Source of the DNA: Saccharofermentans sp.
GTDB taxonomy: Bacteria > Bacillota_A > Clostridia > Saccharofermentanales > Saccharofermentanaceae
Direction of reading: 5' to 3'
Assembly: GCA_024692105.1 (NCBI GenBank)
Contig: JAILMZ010000072.1
Coordinates: 1 to 8,089 of the forward strand
DNA: 8,089 bases
Every line of letters begins with the position of its first letter. Position 1 is the first letter of the stretch. The translations under genes were made by a program, and so were the position numbers. Below are positions 1 to 5,025 of this stretch, piece after piece. The notes beneath the pieces are model-generated. The model did no database searches. It saw only the letters and a list, made by a program, of their open reading frames with translations, and was not told the origin of the DNA.

Positions 1-466
1 TGATTTTATAAGTCTCGATGTACTGACGGAACTCAGATCCCTTGTCGAAGAATTCGATATCGATCCCGTCAGGCTCAGGATAGAGATAACCGAGACTACG
101 ATGGTATCTGATACGATCGACATGATAAAGATCATCGAAGAACTCCGTGAATACGGATTCATCGTGGAGATGGACGATTTTGGAAGCGGTTATTCATCGC
201 TCAACCTGCTCAAGGACATCAACCTCGATGTCATCAAGATCGACATGCAGTTCCTTCGTGATTCAGAGCGCAACCTGAAGTCGAGCCTGATCATCAAGAA
301 CATAATCAATATGGCAGAAGACCTCGGCATCGATACTCTGACCGAGGGCGTCGAGACGGCAAAGCAGTTCGAGATGCTCTATGACATGGGCTGCAAACTC
401 TATCAGGGCTACTACTTCTCCAAGCCGGTATCCCGCGAGGATTTCGAAGCTCAGTGGTTTGACTGA
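1..466 (+). CDS. EAL-domain cyclic-di-GMP phosphodiesterase, C-terminal part (5' end outside window)
   Basis: The reading frame is open from base 2 and ends at TGA 464-466, followed directly by an in-frame TAA. About 154 residues are visible, the C-terminal two thirds of an EAL domain, which hydrolyses cyclic di-GMP to linear pGpG. Visible family motifs in order are IEITET (metal-binding Glu), DDFGSGYSSL (the Asp pair), DVIKID (catalytic Lys), LTEGVET (Glu) and QGYYFSKP (Gln). All catalytic positions in the visible part are intact, so the domain is probably an active phosphodiesterase. The EAL signature itself and any N-terminal sensor, GGDEF or membrane domains lie upstream of the window. 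An internal ATG at 101 falls in the middle of the fold and is not the start. The gene converges on tRNA-Pro. The family call is firm; the full architecture and ligand are unknown. Confidence 0.93.
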   Translation, partial: DFISLDVLTELRSLVEEFDIDPVRLRIEITETTMVSDTIDMIKIIEELREYGFIVEMDDFGSGYSSLNLLKDINLDVIKIDMQFLRDSERNLKSSLIIKNIINMAEDLGIDTLTEGVETAKQFEMLYDMGCKLYQGYYFSKPVSREDFEAQWFD

Positions 467-493
467 TAAGCAATTCCTATTCCTGCCAACGAG

Positions 494-566
494 AAACAGC
501 CTTTTGCAACTAGTTCCGCAGGCGCATAGCGCCGAGGACCTGTTCGTATGTTGCAAAAGACTGTTT
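494..566. repeat. Long imperfect inverted repeat (stem-loop) between EAL gene and tRNA-Pro
   Basis: A 17-base arm at 494-510 (AAACAGCCTTTTGCAAC) pairs with 550-566. Read on the minus strand, as tRNA-Pro trailer RNA, all 17 positions pair, one of them as G-U. On the plus strand that position is a C-A mismatch. The 39-base loop contains a further perfect hairpin, GGCGC-ATA-GCGCC at 521-533, and partial pairing of 512-517 with 536-541. The plus-strand arm is followed by TTTTGAGTTTT. It may act as a terminator for one or both convergent genes, or it may be a dispersed repeat. Pairing is seen directly; function is inferred. Confidence 0.6.
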
Positions 567-573
567 TGAGTTT

Positions 574-649
574 TGGTCGAGGTGACAGGATTCGAACCTG
601 CGACCCCATGCTCCCAAAGCACGTACGCTACCAACTGCGCTACACCTCG
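574..649 (-). tRNA. tRNA-Pro (anticodon UGG), CCA encoded
   Basis: On the minus strand the 76 bases fold as a complete cloverleaf. The acceptor stem is CGAGGTG/CACCTCG. The D stem is GCGC/GCGT with loop AGTTGGTA. The anticodon stem is CGTGC/GCATG with loop TTTGGGA (anticodon TGG). The variable loop is GGGTC and the T arm is GCAGG-TTCGAAT-CCTGT. Discriminator A is followed by an encoded CCA at 574-576. UGG with wobble reading serves CCN proline codons. A strong promoter lies directly upstream at 656-691. The gene stands alone, not in a tRNA cluster. Confidence 0.97.
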
Positions 650-655
650 AATTGC

Positions 656-691
656 ACGTCAGATTATAACATATAGAACTGACTGCGTAAA
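656..691 (-). promoter_or_regulatory. Promoter of tRNA-Pro, overlapping the upstream gene's terminator tail
   Basis: On the minus strand there is a perfect TATAAT (complement of 663-668) preceded by TGT, giving an extended -10. A -35-like TTTACG (complement of 686-691) sits at the ideal 17-base spacing. The predicted transcription start near 656 would leave a short leader of about 7 bases before the tRNA 5' end at 649. The -35 shares bases 689-691 with the T-tract of the preceding terminator. Confidence 0.8.
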
Positions 692-721
692 AAATGACCG
701 GCCATCTCTGACCGGTCTTTT
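689..721 (-). terminator. Rho-independent terminator of the DUF4870-like gene
   Basis: The inverted repeat GACCGG (696-701) / CCGGTC (712-717) encloses a 10-base loop. On the minus strand it is followed by A and then TTTTTT (complement of 689-694), a good terminator for the gene ending at 742. On the plus strand it is followed by TTTT, so it could also stop transcription in the other direction. Confidence 0.8.
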
Positions 722-741
722 CGTATTTACCTTATAAAAGA

Positions 742-1116
742 TCAATACTTGATGATCTGCATCTTGTCAGCAAGACCGAAGATCGTGAAGAATTCCTTCT
801 GAACTGCAGCTACGATGCCGAGGATCGCAACAACAAGGAGTGCAACAGGAACAAGACCTGCGAGGATCCAGCCTACAACGGGGATCAAAGCGAGGATGCC
901 TGCGATAACGCCGGAAGCAACGCCTGCGATGGAGAGCAGGATTCCGCAGTTAACGTGATTCTTTACGAAAGCTGAATCTTTCTCGGGTGAAGCGAGGAGA
1001 CCGATGAGCCAAAGGGGGCAGATGTAGCAAAGGACTGCGTAGATAACTGCGTTGCCTTGGAGCTCAGCCTCTGTAGCCATTCTCTTCTCGGTGTTGGGTG
1101 CTGTGTTATTTTCCAT
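742..1116 (-). CDS. DUF4870 / Tic20-like small integral membrane protein
   Basis: This 124-residue protein has a short polar N-terminus (MENNTAPNTEKRMATEAELQ), then about three hydrophobic segments near residues 23-42, 55-78 and 82-105. The pattern of a first helix, a polar stretch ending in FVKNHVNCG, then IPVVGWILAG and a final helix followed by a short tail matches DUF4870 (Tic20-like) proteins. In relatives the middle motif is usually F.RFHANQG. Those bacterial proteins are small cytoplasmic-membrane proteins of unknown function. The ATG at 1116 is chosen because GGAGGG lies 7 bases upstream (plus positions 1124-1129 region). A TTG at 1137 would extend the frame by seven residues but would include the ribosome binding site. 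The gene is monocistronic, with its own terminator, and is divergent from the methyltransferase gene. The family assignment rests on motif memory. Confidence 0.78.
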   Translation of the reverse strand: MENNTAPNTEKRMATEAELQGNAVIYAVLCYICPLWLIGLLASPEKDSAFVKNHVNCGILLSIAGVASGVIAGILALIPVVGWILAGLVPVALLVVAILGIVAAVQKEFFTIFGLADKMQIIKY

Positions 1117-1129
1117 GATATTTCCCTCC

Positions 1130-1143
1130 AGTATCAAGATACT
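1130..1143. promoter_or_regulatory. Perfect dyad AGTATC-AA-GATACT, candidate operator
   Basis: A perfect 6+2+6 palindrome lies next to the shared divergent -10 region. It would cover the transcription start of the minus-strand gene and the spacer just upstream of the plus-strand -10, so one bound repressor could silence both directions. The sequence symmetry is seen; the operator role is inferred. Confidence 0.4.
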
Positions 1144-1155
1144 GATATAATAGCA
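1143..1155. promoter_or_regulatory. Shared, symmetric extended -10 for the divergent genes
   Basis: On the plus strand TGA-TATAAT (1143-1151) is an extended -10 for the methyltransferase gene. On the minus strand the same bases read TGC-TATTAT (1155-1147), an extended -10 for the membrane protein gene. Neither direction has a convincing -35 at the right distance, as is common for extended -10 promoters. Predicted starts are near 1158 (+) and 1140 (-). Confidence 0.6.
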
Positions 1156-1183
1156 TAATTATATTTTAGGAGTGATATGTTAA

Positions 1184-1909
1184 TTGATAAAAGTATCTGC
1201 ATATAAGCACGGAGACCTTGTAACATATGCACTAGGGGCCACCGTGGTCATGGAGTACCTGAATCATGCCGTTTCCGATGTCGAGGCGGTCATCATCCAT
1301 CCCGGTTTCAGATCAGAAGAGACGATGGCCAGGATCCGCGATATCTGCGCGGGCTGCAGCATACCCGTCTCTGTCGAAGAGAAACCCTTTAATATCCTCT
1401 CCAAGAAAGAGAACTGCTTTGTCATAGCAGTCATTAAGAAGACTCAGCGCAAGATCGAACCGGGGAACCACATGGTCCTCGTATGTCCTTCGAACGCAGG
1501 CAATCTGGGAACGATTACCAGGAGCTGCCTTGGGTTCGGTGTAAGGGACATCGCGATAGTCCCGCCCGCGGTCGACCATTTCGATCCCAAGGTCATAAGG
1601 GCGTCAATGGGTGCCGCAGCTTCCGTGAGAACGGAAGTGTTCCAAAGCTTCGAAGAGTACAGCGCCAGGTTTCCCGAAAACCACCTGTACCCGTTCATGT
1701 TAGACGGCAGCGTTAAGCTCCAGGAGACGAAGATAGAAGGGCCGTTCTCGCTGATAATGGGCAACGAGGCGACGGGCCTTCCCGCGGAATTCGCTTCGAT
1801 AGGAACGCCCGTGAGGATAGAACACACCTCCGCGATAGACAGCCTGAACATCACCATTGCTGCCAGCATCGGCCTTTATGAAGCGGCAAAAGGCACGGAT
1901 GCAAAATAA
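1184..1909 (+). CDS. TrmH/SpoU-family RNA 2'-O-methyltransferase
   Basis: This 241-residue protein is a SPOUT-class methyltransferase that transfers a methyl group from S-adenosylmethionine to a ribose 2'-OH in rRNA or tRNA. Residues 1-88 resemble the L30e-like substrate-binding domain (VEAVIIHPG..., IPVSVEEKPF, then NCFVIAV where relatives have QG[VI].A). The catalytic knot follows: motif 1 SNAGNLGTITRS (103-114, key Asn and Arg), RASMGAAASV (139-148), motif 2 SLIMGNEATGLP (189-200) and motif 3 DSLNITIAASIGLYEAA (219-235). All signature residues are present, so it should be active. It is near the RlmB (23S rRNA Gm2251) and TrmH types, but the target cannot be read from sequence. The start is TTG at 1184: an in-frame TAA sits immediately before it and AGGAG lies 11 bases upstream. 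The frame has no nearby ATG or GTG. No terminator separates it from rpsT. Confidence 0.88.
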   Translation: MIKVSAYKHGDLVTYALGATVVMEYLNHAVSDVEAVIIHPGFRSEETMARIRDICAGCSIPVSVEEKPFNILSKKENCFVIAVIKKTQRKIEPGNHMVLVCPSNAGNLGTITRSCLGFGVRDIAIVPPAVDHFDPKVIRASMGAAASVRTEVFQSFEEYSARFPENHLYPFMLDGSVKLQETKIEGPFSLIMGNEATGLPAEFASIGTPVRIEHTSAIDSLNITIAASIGLYEAAKGTDAK

Positions 1910-1912
1910 CTA

Positions 1913-1948
1913 TTGCGGTTACAGAGCAATCGTGATAAAATTTCTCGT
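1913..1948 (+). promoter_or_regulatory. Promoter of rpsT
   Basis: The -35 TTGCGG (1913-1918) and -10 TAAAAT (1936-1941) are separated by exactly 17 bases. TGA precedes the -10, making it extended. The predicted start is near 1948, giving a leader of about 36 bases. The promoter begins four bases after the methyltransferase stop codon. Confidence 0.8.
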
Positions 1949-1983
1949 GCTATTTGAAAGACTAACGATGGAGGTGAAAGATA

Positions 1984-2241
1984 ATGCCTAATATCAAATC
2001 AGCTATCAAGCGTGTAACCGTTTCTGAGAAGAAGGCAGCTGCCAACAAGAGCAAGAAGAGCGCGATCCGCACTACAATCAAGAAGGCAAAGGCTTCCGTC
2101 GCTGAAGGCGAGAACGTCCAGGAGACAGTTAAGGCTACACAGAAGGCTATCGATCAGGCTGCTGCTAAGGGTAACATGACAAAGCAGGCTGCTTCTAGAG
2201 CTAAGTCAAAGCTCGCTAAGGCCGCTAACGCTGCTAAGTAA
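1984..2241 (+). CDS. rpsT: 30S ribosomal protein S20
   Basis: This 85-residue, very basic, alanine- and lysine-rich protein carries the S20 signature from its first residues (MPNIKSAIKRV), then SEKKAAANKSKKSAIRTTIKKA and a C-terminal KGNMTKQAASRAKSKLAKAANA. S20 binds 16S rRNA in the body of the 30S subunit as a bundle of helices. The length is normal for the family. GGAGGTG at 1970-1976 lies seven bases before the ATG, a near-perfect ribosome binding site. Codon choice (GCT, AAG, strongly biased) fits high expression. The gene has its own promoter and a strong terminator, so it is largely an independent unit, although read-through from the methyltransferase gene is possible. Confidence 0.97.
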   Translation: MPNIKSAIKRVTVSEKKAAANKSKKSAIRTTIKKAKASVAEGENVQETVKATQKAIDQAAAKGNMTKQAASRAKSKLAKAANAAK

Positions 2242-2270
2242 TATCTCTTAGAGATCAAACAAGATTTAAG

Positions 2271-2300
2271 AGCCGTTCCTTCGGGAGCGGCTTTTGTTTT
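2271..2300 (+). terminator. Rho-independent terminator of rpsT
   Basis: A 9-base-pair stem AGCCGTTCC / GGAGCGGCT (one G-U pair) is closed by a TTCG tetraloop and followed by TTTTGTTTT (2292-2300). The T-tract ends one base before the stop codon of the convergent tmcAL gene. On the minus strand the tail is only CTTAAATCTT, so termination of tmcAL here would be weaker. Confidence 0.93.
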
Positions 2301-2301
2301 G

Positions 2302-3576
2302 TCACACTTGTACCGGGGACATCTCCCATTCGCGTGCAGGATCCATGCCCATAAGTTCCCAGCATGCTGATGCCGCGCGCATATCGAGTTCGTGCATGCG
2401 CGCAAGTTCGGGGTGGGTGGAGTAAAGCTCGAGGGCATCGGAGTGGTTGGTGATCACGGGCACTTTCGCGCACTTGTTCATTATCTTAAGGCAGTAACGC
2501 CCCTCGCGGTTGAAGCCTATTACCCTAATATAGAGAGGGCGGACCAGAGTCTTGATGTCATTCTCGGTCTGACCTGTCACGCAGGAAGCCAGCGCACGCT
2601 CGATACGTGTCATCGTATATCTCTTTGTCGCCGTGAGTTTCTCGAAAATCTTGCCGTCGTAATCTTCTGCAGGAAGCTCTCCGGGCCTTATGTCTGCAAA
2701 GGCATTCCTCAGATACCCTGCAAGGCTGTCACCCATGTATGCATAGGAATCGGCAGATGTATCTGCCGTTACGCGTCCTGCGGCAGACCTTAAGTATCTG
2801 CCGTAATCTATAAACCTGAAAGCCTTGCCTGCTTCTGCGAGCATTATTGCAAGCGAAGAATCCGGCATTAAGCCGACCAGGGAAGATGCGACCTGAGATT
2901 GTCTGTAATCAGGCGCACACTCAGTCAGCAGCTTATTCCTGATTGCAGCCGCGCCGGGAACAGCGGTGTCAGTATCTGTGGAAGAGTATTCGCCGCCCTG
3001 ACGCTCGATCATGATGACGTTGATTCGGCCGTCCTTGTCGATCTTGTTCAAAGCGGAAAGGTATTCGAGTGCGAGGATAGAGTTCGGACCGGATACGGCC
3101 TTTTCAGCTTCGGGTCCCGAGACTGCGCCGATAGCCGCGGCTCTAGCGGCAGGGAAGGAAAGACCTTCGTCAAGCCCCTCACGGAGCACGGTGCGGTACT
3201 GTTCTGATGCTTCGAAATCAGTGGAAGCCAGTTCGCGAAGGAGTTCCGGTGAACCCGAGTCGATGCCGAAAGCGATGTCCGTAACCACGCCCGTGCTGAT
3301 AAGTTCTGAGATGCCTCCGTATGCAAACCTTGAAGACGGCGCACACGCAAAAGTGAAAGGCAGTTCGAGCACGAGATCCGCACCGCAGGCCATGGCCTGG
3401 CGTGCTCTGATCTGCGCAGGAAGAAGTGCGGGAAGGCCGCGCTGCGTAAACGGGCCGGATATTACGGGCATGACGATGGCCCTCGGATCTGCTACAATCC
3501 CGCGGGCTTTTTGTATCAGGTATTCGTGGCCGCCGTGGAACGGGTTGAATTCCGCAATAATTCCGATTACGCGCAT
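2302..3576 (-). CDS. tmcAL: tRNA(Met) cytidine acetate ligase (TmcAL / YlbM family)
   Basis: This 424-residue protein belongs to the nucleotidyltransferase-like TmcAL family. It activates acetate with ATP and acetylates the wobble cytidine (C34) of elongator tRNA-Met to N4-acetylcytidine in the cytoplasm. Residues 1-20 form the Rossmann start with the HIGH-type ATP-binding motif (MRVIGIIAEFNPFHGGH, HGGH at 14-17). Then come SGPFTQRG (40-47), DLVLELPF (67-74) and FGIDSG (103-108), all in the order seen in B. subtilis YlbM. The C-terminal half has a helical RNA-binding type region with YIRVIGFNREGR. Length is normal (about 400). The ATG at 3576 is chosen because the MRVIGII strand must start the fold and AAAGG lies nine bases upstream. 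The frame stays open to 3642, but that extension overlaps the divergent gene. The stop is adjacent to the rpsT terminator. Confidence 0.9.
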   Translation of the reverse strand: MRVIGIIAEFNPFHGGHEYLIQKARGIVADPRAIVMPVISGPFTQRGLPALLPAQIRARQAMACGADLVLELPFTFACAPSSRFAYGGISELISTGVVTDIAFGIDSGSPELLRELASTDFEASEQYRTVLREGLDEGLSFPAARAAAIGAVSGPEAEKAVSGPNSILALEYLSALNKIDKDGRINVIMIERQGGEYSSTDTDTAVPGAAAIRNKLLTECAPDYRQSQVASSLVGLMPDSSLAIMLAEAGKAFRFIDYGRYLRSAAGRVTADTSADSYAYMGDSLAGYLRNAFADIRPGELPAEDYDGKIFEKLTATKRYTMTRIERALASCVTGQTENDIKTLVRPLYIRVIGFNREGRYCLKIMNKCAKVPVITNHSDALELYSTHPELARMHELDMRAASACWELMGMDPAREWEMSPVQV

Positions 3577-3591
3577 TGTATGATGCCTTTC

Positions 3592-3642
3592 AATTGGTAT
3601 AATCCATAGAAGATTATATTTCATCTGGCGGAGATATTGCAA
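3592..3642. promoter_or_regulatory. Interlocked divergent promoters for tmcAL (-) and the membrane-anchored protein (+)
   Basis: Plus strand: TGG-TATAAT (-10 at 3598-3603) is an extended -10 with a weak -35, TTGTAT, 16 bases upstream inside the tmcAL start region; the predicted start is near 3610. Minus strand: TATAAT (complement of 3613-3618) has a -35 TTGCAA (3637-3642) at 18 bases; the predicted start is near 3606. The two -10 elements are only nine bases apart and the polymerase footprints overlap. Confidence 0.6.
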
Positions 3643-4952
3643 TGAAACGCCTTACGGGCAAGCAACTCTTGATCATCGGAATATCGCTCGGAGTCGCCCT
3701 TCTTGTCGGAGGGGGATACCTTTTCTATGCGAGAGTTTACGGCAACGCTGCTAAGATAAATCTCTACCAGACAGCCGCTCCGGGCTACGAGTGGCAGGAT
3801 ATCGCGGCCGACAACAACATCGTCAGCGACTACCTTTGGAGCCGTACCAAGAAGCTCATGCTCCCTGAAGGACAGATCCTCATACCCAGTTCTTACATGA
3901 TCGAAGGAAGACTCGTCACGCAGGAAGCTGAGGTGTCACCGGTCTACGATCTGTCTGACCAGGCACTGCTCCTTAAGTGCTATATCCAGGCAGGGGACAG
4001 GCTTGCCGCCACGACACTCAAGAACGAAGTCATCAAACAGTTCAAGACATACAGCGGAATGTATCTGAGCACGGTCGGTGCGGATGTCGACTATTCGACG
4101 GTATCCGATAACATCGCGTGGCTCGATGCATATCTCGAATACTATTCCCTGTACGGCACTTCGAACGATTACGAGGAAATCCAGACTCTTACCGCCGCAT
4201 TGTTCGACGACAACGGAGAACTTGTCCCGGAGTCCCTGACGGTCGCCAAATATGTCGATGCGCTCTATGTGAGCACGGACGATCACGGTGAAGATGAAGA
4301 AGATGATTCAAGCCTTGAGCAGATCTACGGTGCTTTCGTCGGAGAAGATCTCGAAGAAGTCGAAAGGGACGATCCCGAGACCGAGATCACCGGCAACAAG
4401 ATATCCGACATCAACCTCAAACTCATCTACAACTTAGAGCAGAACGGCCTTATCGCCGGCGGCAGCTACGACAGGGCGCTAACCATCGTAAAAGAATCGT
4501 TCGCGGGAAGCGGCGTGCCATACTACGCATACGCCTACCAGAACACGGAAAACGGCATCAACTACATCTACTCCGGCACGGAGAATGCCGCCATAACAAT
4601 GACCGAGACTATCAAGACGATGAAGAACCTCGCCGAAATGAACGAACTCGACAGCACGTCTTACAACGAACTTAGGGGCCTCATCATGAACACCGGCTCC
4701 ATCTACATGTACTACTACATGACGACGGGCAACTACAGTGAGACCATCGCATACGATGCATACGTCGATGCGATGCAGATAGCATTTCTGATGGACGATA
4801 CCGATCTGTACGATGCGATCAGCAACAAGATAGGCATGAGAGTCGCCACCAAGTCGACGAGTCCCGCCCTGTACATGGTATTTCGTGAAGAAGGCGGAAG
4901 ATACGTGTTCTATGCCGCCGATAATTTGGGCGTAAGACTTGCCGTAGGTTAA
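3642..4952 (+). CDS. Membrane-anchored extracytoplasmic helical protein of unknown function
   Basis: I do not recognise this 436-residue protein. A basic N-terminus (MKRLTGK) leads into one hydrophobic segment at about residues 8-30 with no lipobox or clear signal peptidase site. It is therefore probably an N-in, C-out single-pass anchor with about 400 residues outside. The outer part is rich in Tyr, Asp and Asn and in repeated helix-like blocks (near 104-133, 155-187, 255-286, 318-335, 353-397), such as SDNIAWLDAYLEYYSLYG and SDINLKLIYNLEQNG. This recalls the alpha/alpha toroid of six-hairpin glycosidases (GH8-like), but no catalytic signature can be assigned. A very acidic stretch (residues 213-247, GEDEEDD core) may be a loop that binds metal or is disordered. 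ATG 3642 has GGAG eight bases upstream. It lies between tmcAL (divergent) and pta, 73 bases upstream of pta with no terminator between. Confidence 0.75.
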   Translation: MKRLTGKQLLIIGISLGVALLVGGGYLFYARVYGNAAKINLYQTAAPGYEWQDIAADNNIVSDYLWSRTKKLMLPEGQILIPSSYMIEGRLVTQEAEVSPVYDLSDQALLLKCYIQAGDRLAATTLKNEVIKQFKTYSGMYLSTVGADVDYSTVSDNIAWLDAYLEYYSLYGTSNDYEEIQTLTAALFDDNGELVPESLTVAKYVDALYVSTDDHGEDEEDDSSLEQIYGAFVGEDLEEVERDDPETEITGNKISDINLKLIYNLEQNGLIAGGSYDRALTIVKESFAGSGVPYYAYAYQNTENGINYIYSGTENAAITMTETIKTMKNLAEMNELDSTSYNELRGLIMNTGSIYMYYYMTTGNYSETIAYDAYVDAMQIAFLMDDTDLYDAISNKIGMRVATKSTSPALYMVFREEGGRYVFYAADNLGVRLAVG

Positions 4953-4988
4953 TTGAAAACTTAACGCCCTGAGAGTATACTTGCATAC
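4953..4988 (+). promoter_or_regulatory. Promoter of the pta-ackA operon
   Basis: The -35 TTGAAA (4953-4958) and -10 TATACT (4976-4981) have the optimal 17-base spacing. The -35 begins at the first base after the upstream stop codon. The predicted start near 4988 gives an A/T-rich leader of about 38 bases with AAGGAG at 5013-5018. No terminator precedes it, so some transcription may also arrive from the upstream gene. Confidence 0.82.
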
Positions 4989-5025
4989 GGTTAAAACTAA
5001 TATTTTAAATATAAGGAGAGACACT

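Noticed and set aside
263..634. Minus-strand open frame of 123 codons
   Set aside because: It runs through the tRNA-Pro gene, the inverted repeat and the antisense of the EAL domain; the N-terminal part is simply translated tRNA sequence.
574..650. tRNA gene as an integration site for a mobile element
   Set aside because: No integrase, no direct repeat of the tRNA 3' end and no phage-like genes are visible on either side within the window.
2243..2255. Small hairpin ATCTC-TTA-GAGAT just after the rpsT stop
   Set aside because: The stem is only five base pairs, has no T-tract, and the strong terminator follows 16 bases later.
3011..3583. Plus-strand open frame of 190 codons inside tmcAL
   Set aside because: It is antisense to the conserved N-terminal motifs of TmcAL, with Ser/Pro/Arg-rich composition typical of a shadow frame.
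3577..3642. Upstream extension of TmcAL by 22 residues
   Set aside because: It would cover the divergent promoter region and the start of the opposite gene, and would precede the first beta strand of the fold.
4981..5025. Upstream TTG start that would add 15 residues to Pta
   Set aside because: The TTG overlaps the last base of the -10 and precedes the predicted transcript start; ATG 5026 has a clear ribosome binding site.
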